From Luteithermobacter gelatinilyticus (GTDB lineage Bacteria; Pseudomonadota; Alphaproteobacteria; Sphingomonadales; Emcibacteraceae), in the NCBI RefSeq assembly GCF_005849285.1, contig NZ_CP040517.1, positions 254,501 to 318,500 on the forward strand: a stretch of DNA of 64,000 nucleotides. The letters run 5' to 3'. Within the stretch, counting starts at the first letter, position 1; every line of letters starts with the position of its first letter. The translations under genes and the position numbers were made by a program. Below, piece by piece: positions 51,440 to 61,484 of this stretch. A model generated the notes under the pieces. That model ran no database searches. It had not been told where the DNA came from and saw nothing but the letters and a program-made list of their open reading frames with translations.

Positions 51440-54127
51440 ATGAGCGACGATAAGGACAACAAAAAAACATTATCAGTTTCAGGGCGCAAAACGTTGCAGC
51501 TGAAACCTTCGGCCGGGGCGGCTCCGGCGCGGGGCAGCGGTGGCGTTGTGGTGAAGCGCAAAAAGAAACTGATTTTGAAGCCGGGGGAGACTGCCCCGGC
51601 CGAGACAGCTTCTTCCGCTTCTCCCGCAGCCCCAAAAAAGGTTTTGAAAAAACAGGCCGTGCCGAGTGCGAAAAAAGAGGAACCCCGCGATCCAGCCCTG
51701 ACGGAGAGTGAACGCGAGGCTCGTCTCAGGGCGCTGGAACTGGCCCAGAAAGCCAGTGAGGAAAAGGCCCGCCGCGAAGCGGAAGCCGCGCGGAAACGGG
51801 CGATTTTGGAAGCCGCCAAAGCCCAGGAAGAAAAGGAACGCAAGGCGAAAGAGCAGGCCGAAGCGGAAAAAACGCAGGCGGCTGAAGTGACTGCCGAAAG
51901 CGGGGGTAAGACCCAGGAAGAGACGGTTGCTCCGGCGCGGGAGGAAGGGCAAGCTGACGTAAAGGCTGAAACCAAAACAGAGGCCACAGCCAGGACGGCG
52001 GCCAAGGACGAAGACCAAAAAGCCGGTACGGAAGAAAAGCCGTTCGGAGAAAGACCGGAAAAGCAAAAGGACGCGGCCTCAAAACCTGCCGCTAAAGAGG
52101 CGCGCAAAGGGGATGATGATCACGCCCGCCCGGCGCGACCCGCGCCGAAAAAGGCGGCGGAATTTGTGGAACGGGATGAGGTCAAGAGCAGACCCCCCCA
52201 TAAACCGGTTAAAAGCCGTGGTGAGCCGCGCCGACGCAGTGGTAAGTTGACCGTGACTCAGGCCTTGGGTGATGGGGATATGGAAACCCGTCAACGCTCG
52301 TTGGCTTCGCTGAAACGGGCCCAGGCGAAACAGAAACGTTTGGCCGGGCAGCAGCAGAAACAGGCGCAGAAAGTCTATCGCGAAGTTGTTGTCCCGGATT
52401 TCATTACGGTTCAGGAACTGGCGAACCGGATGACTGAAAAAGCGTCAGATGTGATTAAGGCGCTGATGAAAATGGGGGTCATGGCAACTATCAACCAGAC
52501 CATTGATCAGGATACGGCGGAACTTATTGTGGAAGAATTTGGGCATACGGTAAAACGGGTTAGCGAGTCTGATGTGGAAATGGATTTGCAGGGACCGGAA
52601 GATAAGGAAGAAGATATGCTGCCCCGGCCACCGGTGGTGACCGTGATGGGGCATGTGGATCATGGGAAAACCTCCATTCTGGATGCCTTGCGCAAAACCG
52701 ATGTGGCGGCGGGTGAGGCTGGGGGCATCACCCAGCATATCGGGGCGTACCAGGTCAAGCTTGCCGACGGGGCGCGCATCACCTTTCTGGATACGCCCGG
52801 TCACGCGGCCTTTTCCGCCATGCGGTCCCGCGGAGCACAGGTGACGGATATTGTGGTCCTGGTGGTGGCAGCCGATGATGGCATCATGCCGCAAACGATC
52901 GAGGCCATCAGCCACGCCAAGGCGGCGGACGTGCCGATCATTGTCGCCATCAACAAGATCGACAAACCGGAAGCCAATCCGGACAAGGTGCGCCAGGATC
53001 TTTTGCAGCATGAAGTGTTTGTGGAAAAGATGGGCGGTGAGGTACTGGATGTGGAGGTTTCCGCGAAAACCGGCCTTAATCTGGACAAGCTGGAAGAAGC
53101 GATTCTGTTGCAGGCCGAAATTCTGGATCTCAAGGCCAACCCGAACCGGGATGCGGAAGGGATTGTGGTCGAAGCCAAGCTGGACAAGGGACGCGGCCCG
53201 GTAGCAACGGTACTTGTCAAACGCGGCACCCTGAGGGTGGGGGATGTGTTTGTTGCCGGCAGTGAATGGGGGCGGGTTCGAGCCTTGGTCAATGAACGAG
53301 GGCAGCAGTTGAAGGAGGCGGGCCCCTCTACGCCGGTGGAAATTCTGGGGCTGCAAGGTACGCCGGAGGCCGGGGATGAAATGGTTGTGGTGGAAAATGA
53401 AGCCAAGGCCCGTGATGTCTCCGAATTCCGGTCCCGCCAGAAGAAGGAAAAACAGTCGGCTGTTCCGAAAGCCAGCTTGGAAGCCATGTTCAGCAAATTG
53501 GCCGAAAAGGAAGCGGCCAGTGTACCGGTGGTGATCAAGGCGGATGTGCAGGGCTCGGTGGAAGCCATTAGCGGGGCGCTGGAGAATCTGTCCACCGATG
53601 AAGTCAGGGCCCATGTGCTGCATGCGGCAGTGGGCGGCATTTCCGAAACCGATGTGCAGCTCGCCGCGGCGTCCTCGGCGCCGATTCTGGGCTTTAACGT
53701 GCGTGCAAGCCGCCAGGCGGCGGCGCTGGCTCAGCAGGAAGGTGTGGAAATCCGCTATTATTCAGTGATTTACGACCTTGTGGATGATATGAAAGCCGTT
53801 ATGAGCGGCCTGTTGGCGCCTGAGCTGAAGGAAAAAATCATCGGTACGGCGGAAATCCTGGAAGTCTTTTCCGCGGGTAAGGCGGGCAAGGCGGCCGGTT
53901 GTCTGGTCACTGACGGCGTGGTGCGGCGCGGCGCCAAGGCGCGGCTGCTCAGGGATGACGTGGTGATTTACGAAGGTGACCTGGGATCGCTGCGGCGGTT
54001 TAAGGACGATGTCAAGGAAGTCAAGGCCGGGACCGAATGCGGCATGAACTTTGAGAATTACAACGATCTCAAAAAAGGCGATATTATCGAATGTTATGAG
54101 GTCCAGGAAGTCAACCGCGAACTTTAA
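51440..54127 (+). CDS. infB: translation initiation factor IF-2
   Basis: 895 residues from the ATG at 51440. The frame runs back to 51386 in ylxR, which ends 20 bp before. A long Lys/Glu/Ala-rich N-terminal region (about 1-290) is low-complexity and strongly charged. The G domain has [20 protein letters not shown] and [11 protein letters not shown]. Domains II-IV follow with the C-terminal fMet-tRNA binding domain near 800-895. It brings initiator tRNA to the 30S subunit. Its own antisense strand carries long open frames because of the GC-rich codons; these are not genes. Confidence 0.96.
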   Translation: MSDDKDNKKTLSVSGRKTLQLKPSAGAAPARGSGGVVVKRKKKLILKPGETAPAETASSASPAAPKKVLKKQAVPSAKKEEPRDPALTESEREARLRALELAQKASEEKARREAEAARKRAILEAAKAQEEKERKAKEQAEAEKTQAAEVTAESGGKTQEETVAPAREEGQADVKAETKTEATARTAAKDEDQKAGTEEKPFGERPEKQKDAASKPAAKEARKGDDDHARPARPAPKKAAEFVERDEVKSRPPHKPVKSRGEPRRRSGKLTVTQALGDGDMETRQRSLASLKRAQAKQKRLAGQQQKQAQKVYREVVVPDFITVQELANRMTEKASDVIKALMKMGVMATINQTIDQDTAELIVEEFGHTVKRVSESDVEMDLQGPEDKEEDMLPRPPVVTVMGHVDHGKTSILDALRKTDVAAGEAGGITQHIGAYQVKLADGARITFLDTPGHAAFSAMRSRGAQVTDIVVLVVAADDGIMPQTIEAISHAKAADVPIIVAINKIDKPEANPDKVRQDLLQHEVFVEKMGGEVLDVEVSAKTGLNLDKLEEAILLQAEILDLKANPNRDAEGIVVEAKLDKGRGPVATVLVKRGTLRVGDVFVAGSEWGRVRALVNERGQQLKEAGPSTPVEILGLQGTPEAGDEMVVVENEAKARDVSEFRSRQKKEKQSAVPKASLEAMFSKLAEKEAASVPVVIKADVQGSVEAISGALENLSTDEVRAHVLHAAVGGISETDVQLAAASSAPILGFNVRASRQAAALAQQEGVEIRYYSVIYDLVDDMKAVMSGLLAPELKEKIIGTAEILEVFSAGKAGKAAGCLVTDGVVRRGAKARLLRDDVVIYEGDLGSLRRFKDDVKEVKAGTECGMNFENYNDLKKGDIIECYEVQEVNREL

Positions 54128-54144
54128 CAACAGTTTCGGATCTT

Positions 54145-54202
54145 CGGCCCCTTGTGGTAGACTGATGTCTATGCAGTAGACGGATGTCTGGCTTGGGGGC
54201 CG
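54145..54202 (+). other. long stem with tandem 19-bp insert between infB and rbfA
   Basis: CGGCCCC (54145-54151) pairs with GGGGCCG (54196-54202). Inside, GTAGACTGATGTCT and GTAGACGGATGTCT lie 19 bp apart, a slightly diverged tandem copy. A short TTCTTT follows. It could weakly terminate or regulate the infB-rbfA junction. Confidence 0.4.
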
Positions 54203-54223
54203 TCGTTCTTTGAGGTGAAAGTC

Positions 54224-54649
54224 ATGTCCAGATCATCACATTTCGACGATGAGCGTGGCGGGGGGCACCGCTTGCTCCGGGTGGGGGAAAATATACGTCA
54301 TGCCTTGGCCGGTATTCTGTCCCGGGAGGATCTTCAGGATCCGGATCTCGAAGGCGTCTCCATTACTGTTACTGAAGTGCGGTGCAGCCCTGATTTGCGC
54401 AATGCAACGGTCTATATCATGCCGTTGGGGGGCAATGGCGAGCAGGAAGTGGCCGATGCGCTTAACCGGTGCAGCCGGTTTCTGCGGGGGCAACTGTCCC
54501 GCCAGGTGCGCATGAAATATCTGCCTCGGCTGAAATTCATCGTTGACGCAAGTTTTGGTGAGGCCGATCACATCGAACGGTTGTTGCACAGTCCCAAAGT
54601 GGCCCAGGATCTGGAACGCCGGGATGACCGTGACGAAGAGGACCGATAA
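54224..54649 (+). CDS. rbfA: ribosome-binding factor A
   Basis: 141 residues from the ATG at 54224, preceded by TGAGGTGAAAGTC; the GTG at 54215 is in frame but less likely. KH-like fold: RVGENIRHALAGIL at the start, PDLEGVSITVTEVRCSPDLRNATVYIMPLGG (partly quoted) and LPRLKFIVDASFGEADHIERLL. It assists 30S assembly in the cold. It lies 96 bp after infB and 3 bp before truB. Confidence 0.94.
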   Translation: MSRSSHFDDERGGGHRLLRVGENIRHALAGILSREDLQDPDLEGVSITVTEVRCSPDLRNATVYIMPLGGNGEQEVADALNRCSRFLRGQLSRQVRMKYLPRLKFIVDASFGEADHIERLLHSPKVAQDLERRDDRDEEDR

Positions 54650-54652
54650 GGC

Positions 54653-55573
54653 GTGGGCAGAAGTGATCAGGGCGGACGTGGTCAGCGAAAGCGCAAGGGC
54701 GTCAAGATTGACGGTTGGGTGGTGATTGACAAACCCTTGGGGCTTACCTCCACCCAGGTTGTAGGGCGGGTGCGCCGCCTGACAGGGGCGGCCAAGCTGG
54801 GACATGGAGGCACGCTGGACCCGTTGGCCTCTGGCGTTCTGCCCATTGCGTTGGGGGAGGCGACCAAAACCATTCCCTTTATTATGGAAGCCCGCAAAAC
54901 CTATCATTTTACGGTGCGCTGGGGACAGGATCGCAATACGGACGATGCGGAAGGCGAGGTGGTGGCGACAAGCGCCCATCGGCCGTCACCTGAGGATATC
55001 GAGGCGGCCTTGCCGGCCTTTCATGGTGTGATCATGCAGCGCCCGCCGGCCTTTTCCGCCATCAAAGTGGCGGGACAGAGAGCCTATGACCTGGCGCGAC
55101 GGGGGGAAGAGGTCACCTTGCCGGCCCGGGAAGTGGAAATATTTGCTCTGCGCCTGCTTGAGGCCGCCACAGAGGAGGCGCGGTTCGAGGTTGAATGCGG
55201 TAAAGGCACCTATGTGCGCGCCCTCGCCCGGGATTTGGCACATTCGCTGGGCACCTGCGGGTATGTTTCACATCTTAGGCGCACCAAAGTGGGGCCATTT
55301 GGACTGGATCGGTCGATTTCTCTGGATAAACTGGAAAAATTGGTTCATAGTGCGCCGCACAGGGACTGGAGTCTCGCTGTGGAGACCGTGCTGGACGACA
55401 TCTTGGCACTGGCCGTAACAGCGGGGGATGCCCGCCGCCTCAGTCAGGGGCAGAGCATCCGGGTTCCTGACCGCCGGCAGGGGCTGGTTCGGATTATGCA
55501 TGAGGATAAACTCGTGGCGTTGGCCGAACTGAAACAGGGCCTTCTGAAGCCGGTACGGGTGTTTAATTTATGA
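54653..55573 (+). CDS. truB: tRNA pseudouridine(55) synthase
   Basis: 306 residues, start GTG at 54653. The motif KLGHGGTLDPLASGVLP contains the catalytic Asp (of GGTLDP); RPPAFSAIKVAGQRAYDLAR and the C-terminal PUA-type domain follow. It converts U55 in tRNA to pseudouridine. It starts just after rbfA and ends 16 bp before the rpsO start. Confidence 0.95.
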   Translation: MGRSDQGGRGQRKRKGVKIDGWVVIDKPLGLTSTQVVGRVRRLTGAAKLGHGGTLDPLASGVLPIALGEATKTIPFIMEARKTYHFTVRWGQDRNTDDAEGEVVATSAHRPSPEDIEAALPAFHGVIMQRPPAFSAIKVAGQRAYDLARRGEEVTLPAREVEIFALRLLEAATEEARFEVECGKGTYVRALARDLAHSLGTCGYVSHLRRTKVGPFGLDRSISLDKLEKLVHSAPHRDWSLAVETVLDDILALAVTAGDARRLSQGQSIRVPDRRQGLVRIMHEDKLVALAELKQGLLKPVRVFNL

Positions 55574-55589
55574 TTGAATGGAGTACACG

Positions 55590-55859
55590 ATGTCGATTAC
55601 TGCAGAAAAAAAACAGGAACTGATCAAGGAATTCGCCACAAGCGAAGGGGATACCGGGTCTCCGGAAGTGCAGGTTGCACTTCTGACTGAAAGAATTGTC
55701 AATCTGACAGAACATTTTAAAACTCACGCGAAAGACAATCATTCCCGCCGTGGTCTGCTGATGCTGGTGAATAAACGCCGACGTCTGCTTGATTACCTGA
55801 AAAAAACGGATATGGAGCGTTATCAGTCGCTGATCAAGCGTCTGGGGCTGCGTAAATAA
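55590..55859 (+). CDS. rpsO: 30S ribosomal protein S15
   Basis: 89 residues from the ATG at 55590 (GGAGTACACG upstream). An in-frame ATG at 55578 would add four residues beyond the universal S15 start. It has the standard S15 helices ([16 protein letters not shown] and [12 protein letters not shown]). It binds 16S rRNA and often autoregulates through its leader. Its neighbours truB and pnp are conserved. Confidence 0.96.
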   Translation: MSITAEKKQELIKEFATSEGDTGSPEVQVALLTERIVNLTEHFKTHAKDNHSRRGLLMLVNKRRRLLDYLKKTDMERYQSLIKRLGLRK

Positions 55860-55865
55860 TAATAA

Positions 55866-55902
55866 CCGGAAGGGCGTTCTCATTGGGAGGGCGTCCTACC
55901 GG
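55866..55902 (+). terminator. weak rpsO-pnp hairpin
   Basis: Outer CCGG (55866-55869) and CCGG (55899-55902), with imperfect AGGGCG/CGTCCT arms, can fold into a hairpin seven bases after the rpsO stop. There is no clear U-run. Processing or partial termination of the rpsO-pnp RNA is possible. Confidence 0.4.
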
Positions 55903-56052
55903 CCGGGTCCGATTCATGTCAGGGCCCGATACAGGATAGAGAAGATACAGAACAGGGTACGGCCATAGGGGCCGTGTCAGGATATTTGGGGGGACTGGCG
56001 GATCGGCCGCTGGATCCCGTCCGGGTATCGCTAAGAAGGTTAGAACTGGAAT

Positions 56053-58161
56053 ATGTTTGATATACATCGTAAAGAAATAATGTGGGGCGGACGCCCTCTG
56101 ATCCTGGAAACAGGACATTTTGCCCGTCAAGCGGACGGGGCCGTCATGGTGACTTATGGGGAAACAACAGTACTGTCAACGGCCGTGGGAGCGAAAAAAG
56201 CCAACCCTGCCATCGACTTTTTTCCGCTCACTGTAAATTATCAGGAAAGAACCTATTCCGCCGGGAAAATCCCGGGCGGATTTTTTAAACGTGAAGGCCG
56301 TCCCAGTGAGGCGGAAACTCTGATTTCCCGCCTGATCGATCGCCCGATCCGGCCGCTTTTTGTCAAAGGATACAAGAACGAGACCCAGGTTGTGGCCACG
56401 GTTATGGGGTATGACCTTGAAAATCAGAGCGATATTCCGGCTCTGATTGGTTCAAGCGCGGCGCTGACTTTGTCGGGGCTGCCGTTCCTTGGGCCCATTG
56501 CAGCGGCCCGGGTGGGGTATATTGACGGGGAATATGTGCTTAACCCGACCGTGCCGCAGATGGAAAATTCCGCTCTGGACCTGGTGGTTGCCGGGACCCG
56601 CGATGCGGTTCTGATGGTGGAATCCCAGGCCAGCGAACTGAGCGAGGAAGTGATGCTCGGGGCGGTGATGTTCGGCCATGAGCAGATGCAGCCCGTGATT
56701 GAGGCCATTATCGAAATGGCGGAAGTGGCCGCCAAGGACCCCATGGAACTGCCTGAACCGGAAGATCATTCCGAACTGATCGCCAAGATTCGTGACATGG
56801 CGGAAGCCGATCTGCGCGCGGCCTACAAGGAAACCGTAAAACAGGTCCGCACCACCAAAGTGGCCGAAATCAAGGATCGGGTGAAAGAGGCCTTTGTGCC
56901 GGAAGGCGACGATGCCCAGGCTCTTCTGGTCGGCGACATTCTCAAGGATCTTGAGAAAGACATTGTGCGTGGCGACATTCTGAAAACCAAAAAACGCATC
57001 GACGGCAGGGATCTGGATACGGTGCGACCTATTGCTTCGGAAGTGAATGTGCTGCCCCGCACCCACGGGTCTGCCCTGTTCACCCGCGGCGAAACACAGG
57101 CGTTGTGTGTCGCCACCCTGGGCACCGGTGATGACGAACAGTTGATTGATGCCCTGGAAGGATCTTATAAGGAATCCTTCATGCTGCATTACAACTTTCC
57201 GCCCTATTCCGTGGGGGAAGTGGGGCGCATGGGCGGTGCCGGTCGCCGGGAAATCGGTCATGGGAAGCTGGCCTGGCGGGCGCTGAAGGCCGTTCTGCCG
57301 AGCCGGGAGGAATTCCCCTATACCATTCGCCTGGTTTCCGAAATTACCGAATCCAACGGTTCCTCTTCCATGGCGACGGTCTGTGGTTGTTCGCTGGCGA
57401 TGATGGATGCCGGTGTGCCGATCAGCCGTCCGGTGTCTGGCATTGCCATGGGGCTTATCCTGGAAGGGGATGAGTTTGCCGTGCTGTCCGATATTCTCGG
57501 GGATGAAGATCATCTGGGCGATATGGACTTCAAGGTGGCCGGGACGTCCGAAGGGATCACCTCGTTGCAGATGGACATCAAGATTACTGGCATCACCCGG
57601 GACATCATGGAAGCGGCCCTGAATCAGGCCAAGGCTGGCCGGGCTCATATCCTGGAAGAAATGAAAAAGGCTCTTTCCGGAGCCCGTACGGAAATCAGCC
57701 AGCATGCGCCGCGGATCGAAACCATCCGTATCAACCGCGAAAAAATCCGTGAAGTCATCGGCACCGGGGGTAAGGTGATCCGCGAAATCTGCGAGGTGAC
57801 CGGCGCCAAGGTGGATATTGAGGATGACGGCACCATCAAGGTGGCGTCCGCAGATGCCAAAGCCATCGAAGCCGCCATCAAGTGGATTCAGGGGATTGCC
57901 GCGGAGCCGGAAGTGGGTAAAATTTATGAAGGCAAGGTGGTCAAGACTGTTGACTTTGGCGCTTTTGTGAATTTCCTCGGCAGCCGTGATGGTCTGGTGC
58001 ATATCAGCGAAATGGCCAATGAACGCGTGAAGCAGGTCACTGACGTTGTCAAGGAAGGCGATGTGGTCAAAGTCAAGGTTCTGGGGATTGACGACCGCGG
58101 CAAGGTACGCCTCAGCATGCGGGCGGTAGACCAGGAAACGGGACAGGATTTGTCGGCGTAA
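56053..58161 (+). CDS. pnp: polyribonucleotide nucleotidyltransferase (PNPase)
   Basis: 702 residues: two RNase PH-like domains (about 10-220 and 320-530; [12 protein letters not shown] and [20 protein letters not shown]), a helical link between, then KH (about 555-615; [16 protein letters not shown]) and S1 (about 620-690; [16 protein letters not shown]). It degrades RNA from the 3' end using phosphate and is part of degradosome-like complexes. Start context is weak but the N-terminus matches the family. A 193-bp leader separates it from rpsO. Confidence 0.96.
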   Translation: MFDIHRKEIMWGGRPLILETGHFARQADGAVMVTYGETTVLSTAVGAKKANPAIDFFPLTVNYQERTYSAGKIPGGFFKREGRPSEAETLISRLIDRPIRPLFVKGYKNETQVVATVMGYDLENQSDIPALIGSSAALTLSGLPFLGPIAAARVGYIDGEYVLNPTVPQMENSALDLVVAGTRDAVLMVESQASELSEEVMLGAVMFGHEQMQPVIEAIIEMAEVAAKDPMELPEPEDHSELIAKIRDMAEADLRAAYKETVKQVRTTKVAEIKDRVKEAFVPEGDDAQALLVGDILKDLEKDIVRGDILKTKKRIDGRDLDTVRPIASEVNVLPRTHGSALFTRGETQALCVATLGTGDDEQLIDALEGSYKESFMLHYNFPPYSVGEVGRMGGAGRREIGHGKLAWRALKAVLPSREEFPYTIRLVSEITESNGSSSMATVCGCSLAMMDAGVPISRPVSGIAMGLILEGDEFAVLSDILGDEDHLGDMDFKVAGTSEGITSLQMDIKITGITRDIMEAALNQAKAGRAHILEEMKKALSGARTEISQHAPRIETIRINREKIREVIGTGGKVIREICEVTGAKVDIEDDGTIKVASADAKAIEAAIKWIQGIAAEPEVGKIYEGKVVKTVDFGAFVNFLGSRDGLVHISEMANERVKQVTDVVKEGDVVKVKVLGIDDRGKVRLSMRAVDQETGQDLSA

Positions 58162-58232
58162 AAGTCAGGCTTGTCCGGTGTTCTGTCCGTAACTGTAACA
58201 TTTTGAAAAGGGGCGTCTTGTTCTTGTATCTT

Positions 58233-58247
58233 TGGGTCATATACCCA
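58233..58247. promoter_or_regulatory. inverted repeat TGGGT-N5-ACCCA upstream of the nitronate-monooxygenase-like gene
   Basis: Perfect 5-bp arms with a 5-bp spacer, set within a looser outer symmetry (GTTCTTGTATC ... GATAGAGAAC). It lies 77 bp before the start codon and could be an operator. Confidence 0.3.
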
Positions 58248-58323
58248 TATTATGGATAGAGAACGGCGTCCCTTAAGACATGAACCAAAACACCCCAAAA
58301 CTACCAGGTAAGACACTATCGTT

Positions 58324-59727
58324 ATGAAATCACTTGAGCCGTTAATGATCTCCGGAAAAAGAGTCTTTCCTCTCATTGAAGGCGGAAAGGGCATTTCTGC
58401 AACCAATGGAGAAAGCTCTGGCGCCTGGGCGGCGGCCGGCGGCGTGGGCACCGTGTCCTGCGTCAATGCGGACAGCTATGATGAGGATGGCAACGTCATT
58501 TCCCAAGTTTATCATGGCAAGACTCGCGCCGAACGCCATCAGGAATTGATTAATTACGGAATCAAGGGCGGCGTAACCCAGATTCAGCGCGCCCATGAGG
58601 TTGCCGGCGGCGAGGGTCGTCTGCACATCAATGTACTGTGGGAAATGGGCGGCGCGGAAGCGGTGCTGCATGGGGTTCTGGAAAAAACCAAGGATCTGGT
58701 GCATGGCATCACCTGTGGTGCCGGCATGCCCTATCGTCTTAGCGAAATTGCCGCCAAATACGGGGTGTATTACCATCCGATCATCTCTTCGGCTCGGGCT
58801 TTCGGGATTCTTTGGAAGCGGGCCTATAAAAAATACGCTGAATGGCTGGGCAGCGTGGTTTATGAAGACCCCTGGCTTGCCGGTGGCCATAACGGGCTGA
58901 GCAATGCGGAAGACCCGCGCCAGCCCCAGGATCCCTATCCGCGGGTGGTGGCCCTGCGCAAGGTGATGAACAGTTTCGGCTTGCACAAAGTGCCGATCAT
59001 CATGGCGGGGGGAGTCTGGTATCTGCGGGACTGGGAAAACTGGATTGATAATCCGGAGATCGGTCCGATTGCCTTTCAATTCGGCACCCGGCCGTTGCTG
59101 ACCCGGGAAAGCCCGATTCCGCAGAAATGGAAAGATGCCCTGCTGAAGCTGGCCAAGGGAGACATCCTGCTGCACCATTTCAGTCCAACCGGGTTTTATT
59201 CTTCTGCCGTACGCAACAGTTTCCTGCGCGATCTGGAGGAGCGCGAACGCCGCCAGATCCGCTTTAGCGCCAAACCGGACCCGGATGAGGGGTACACTTC
59301 AGAACTCAGGGTGGGCCGCAAAACCTATTATGTGCGTCCTGAAGATAAGCCGCGAGCCGAAGACTGGATGCTGGCAGGGCATAGCGAGGCCATGAAAACG
59401 CCGGATGACACGCTGGTATTTGTCACGCCGGAAAAAGCCGATACCATCCGCCGGGATCAGCGGGAATGTATGGGGTGTCTCAGCGCCTGCAAATTTTCCA
59501 ATTGGTCAGATAATCCTGAAACCAATTATTCCACGGGGCGCAAGGCGGATCCGCGCAGCTTCTGTATCCAGAAGACCTTGATGGATATTGCCCATGGTGG
59601 CAGTACGGAACACAATCTGATGTTTGCCGGTCATTCCGCCTATAATTTCGCGACGGATCCCTTTTATAGTAACGGTTTTATCCCGACAGTGAAACAGCTT
59701 GTGGACCGGATCCTGACCGGGGACTGA
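58324..59727 (+). CDS. NAD(P)H-dependent flavin oxidoreductase / nitronate monooxygenase-like
   Basis: 467 residues, longer than the usual 320-380 of the family. The TIM-barrel FMN motifs are visible: GGKGISATNGESSGAWAAAGGVG (partly quoted), GITCGAGMPYRLSEIA, IIMAGGVW and FQFGTRPLL. A C-terminal addition (about 360-467) carries CMGCLSACKFSNWSDN with three close Cys and further Cys and His residues. This suggests a metal- or redox-site not present in ordinary nitronate monooxygenases. FMN-dependent oxidation of a nitro or enol compound is a family-level guess. Monocistronic by position. Confidence 0.78.
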   Translation: MKSLEPLMISGKRVFPLIEGGKGISATNGESSGAWAAAGGVGTVSCVNADSYDEDGNVISQVYHGKTRAERHQELINYGIKGGVTQIQRAHEVAGGEGRLHINVLWEMGGAEAVLHGVLEKTKDLVHGITCGAGMPYRLSEIAAKYGVYYHPIISSARAFGILWKRAYKKYAEWLGSVVYEDPWLAGGHNGLSNAEDPRQPQDPYPRVVALRKVMNSFGLHKVPIIMAGGVWYLRDWENWIDNPEIGPIAFQFGTRPLLTRESPIPQKWKDALLKLAKGDILLHHFSPTGFYSSAVRNSFLRDLEERERRQIRFSAKPDPDEGYTSELRVGRKTYYVRPEDKPRAEDWMLAGHSEAMKTPDDTLVFVTPEKADTIRRDQRECMGCLSACKFSNWSDNPETNYSTGRKADPRSFCIQKTLMDIAHGGSTEHNLMFAGHSAYNFATDPFYSNGFIPTVKQLVDRILTGD

Positions 59728-60091
59728 CCTGAGCTGCCCTTCATCACTGTGCGAACCTCACAGGAGACGGGTAGGCCATCCTGTTGGCAGATCATCATCT
59801 GGGACAGGGGGCGCCCGTCTGGACGGTTCAAGATGGACGTTTCTTGAAAAAACAGCCTGATTTCTTATTTATTAAGAGATAAGATATATTATAAGCATCG
59901 GAACACAGACGTCCGGCCGAACATACGGATCCCCGAGATGATATCATGGCGGAAACAGGCCAGTGTTGGGAAAGTTTGTGGGGAAAGTTTGCCGGAAAAG
60001 GTTTGTCAGAGGAGTTTATGAGGGGGTAGGGCGTAGTCCCTGTCCGGATGATAGGGAGCAGTTAAGGGACGGGAGACCAGGGTTGTCAGAA
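59728..60091. other. intergenic region before irr (364 bp)
   Basis: No gene is supported. An A,T-rich promoter-like stretch at 59855-59900 contains CTTATTTATTAAGAGATAAG, an imperfect palindrome, followed by TATATTATAA. An open frame starting at 59963 joins irr in frame but lacks conservation and a ribosome site. I infer that irr is transcribed from the A,T-rich block with a leader of about 190 bases. Confidence 0.45.
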
Positions 60092-60511
60092 ATGAATAAG
60101 GAACGGCCATATTCCCAGGCGCTGAACAGGCTGCGAGAAGCGGGCCTACGCCCGACGCGGCAGCGGCTGGTGCTGGCCAAGCTGTTGTTTGATGGGCATG
60201 ATCGTCATGTCACCGCCGAAATTTTGCATGAGGAAGCTGTCTCTATGGGCGGCAATGTTTCTCTGGCCACGGTGTATAACACCCTTCACCAGTTTACGGA
60301 TGCGGGGCTGTTGCGGGAGGTCGTAGTGGACTCCGGGCGCACCTATTTTGATACCAACACCACCGATCATCATCATTTTTATTTTGAAACCGATGGCCGT
60401 CTTGAAGATGTGCCGGGGGATCAGATCGCCATCACCGCTCTGCCGGAAGTGCCCGCAGGCAAAAAAATATCGCGGGTAGATGTGGTGCTGCATGTGAAGG
60501 ACGAAACCTGA
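60092..60511 (+). CDS. irr: Fur family regulator, Irr type
   Basis: 139 residues from the ATG at 60092. Fur-fold DNA-binding domain: LREAGLRPTRQRLVLAKLLF and SLATVYNTLHQFTDAGLL. The TDHHHFYFETDG segment carries three consecutive histidines, a feature of Irr. The C-terminal CXXC zinc motifs of Fur are absent. The N-terminal heme motif (Cys-Pro) known in Bradyrhizobium Irr is also absent, as in many other Irr proteins. It probably controls iron and heme genes of this organism. Iron genes are not in the window. Confidence 0.88.
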   Translation: MNKERPYSQALNRLREAGLRPTRQRLVLAKLLFDGHDRHVTAEILHEEAVSMGGNVSLATVYNTLHQFTDAGLLREVVVDSGRTYFDTNTTDHHHFYFETDGRLEDVPGDQIAITALPEVPAGKKISRVDVVLHVKDET

Positions 60512-60532
60512 GCTGGATCAGGGGTCTTTTCC

Positions 60533-60570
60533 TAGAGTGAATTGTGAAAAGGTCGGCTCAATTCACTCTA
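60533..60570. repeat. dispersed palindrome family, copy 5
   Basis: Perfect 12-bp arms TAGAGTGAATTG (60533-60544) and CAATTCACTCTA (60559-60570), loop TGAAAAGGTCGGCT. It starts 21 bp after the irr stop, in the convergent gap before the SH3 gene. Confidence 0.85.
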
Positions 60571-60625
60571 AAATTCAGCATGAGCAGTGGGGATGTTTCC
60601 GTGCGGGTGTGCGCGGCGCGGGACC

Positions 60626-61198
60626 TCAGTCAAATTCTTCCCGTTTCAGACAGCCCCAGATGTGATCCTGCGGCACCCAGCCCTTGAATCCCTGAAGTTC
60701 CATTCGGCACCAGGCGTTTTCGCATTCCAGAATTTCCCCCAAAACTCCGGCTTCAGCCAATACGGTGACCTCTGAGTCTGGGTCGGGCTTGCGATGGAAC
60801 GCCTGCCGGTCGGCCAGCACCAGCCCCATGCGCCGGCTGGACAGCAGAGGGCCCCAGATCCACCCGCTGGCGCCTTCCGAATCAATGATTTTGCGCCAGT
60901 CGCCATATTCCGCGACCACTTTGACCGGCAGGCCCTTTTTATGAAAGACCCATTTGATGGGGTATTTTTTATCGGGACCAGTGCGTACATTGACCTTGTC
61001 GCGCGCCAGGGAGACAAACCTTGGAACCGGATATCCTGATTTGCCAATCACGGTATGTTCCGCCGATCCGGCGGTGGCCTGTACCCCCAGGTTTCCCAGG
61101 ATCAGCACACAGAACATCACAGTGCCGCTGGTCCGTTTCAGGATATTGACGGCATGCATGATCATGGGGGGCAGAAGATGGGAGACTTTTCCGGGCAT
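60626..61198 (-). CDS. exported SH3 domain protein
   Basis: 190 residues; Met codons at positions 1, 12 and 14 are possible starts. A hydrophobic segment (about 27-42) with AGSAE after it fits a signal peptide. Bacterial SH3-type domains follow: RDKVNVRTGPDKKYPIKWVFHKKGLPVKVV (partly quoted) and VLGEILECENAWCRMELQGFKGWVP. Such proteins often bind peptidoglycan or act in the periplasm. Specific role unknown. Convergent with irr. Confidence 0.8.
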   Translation of the reverse strand: MPGKVSHLLPPMIMHAVNILKRTSGTVMFCVLILGNLGVQATAGSAEHTVIGKSGYPVPRFVSLARDKVNVRTGPDKKYPIKWVFHKKGLPVKVVAEYGDWRKIIDSEGASGWIWGPLLSSRRMGLVLADRQAFHRKPDPDSEVTVLAEAGVLGEILECENAWCRMELQGFKGWVPQDHIWGCLKREEFD

Positions 61199-61387
61199 CT
61201 ACGGGTTCTGATTCATTATGTTTAGTGTTGCCACCCTGGGCGGTTTCCTGCCTGATGTTATGTCGTGTTCACCGCTGAGGGTCAAGGCCGAAAAAATGTT
61301 TACTCATCAGTAGCATTCCTTGCATCAGACATTTGAAAGTCGCGTTCAGTTCTGCTAGACACATAACAGGAGGAGCCATCTCACACC

Positions 61388-61408
61388 CCCCTCTCTTAGG
61401 GTGAGGGG
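61388..61408 (+). other. hairpin in the leader of the hydroxyacid dehydrogenase gene
   Basis: CCCCTC (61388-61393) and GAGGGG (61403-61408) pair around a 9-base loop, 77 bp before the ATG. A direct repeat GACTCTCTGG at 61425 and 61438 follows. Both lie in the 286-bp gap after the SH3 gene and may be a leader structure. Confidence 0.35.
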
Positions 61409-61484
61409 CTTGGGAGTCGCCTATGACTCTCTGGAGTGACTCTCTGGCTCCAAGGTCGCAAAAATCTAACCGTGGAGTGTCCGG

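Noticed and set aside
59963-60091. N-terminal extension of Irr by 43 codons
   Set aside because: The extra residues are low in family similarity and lack a heme-binding Cys-Pro. The ATG at 60092 gives the usual Irr length.
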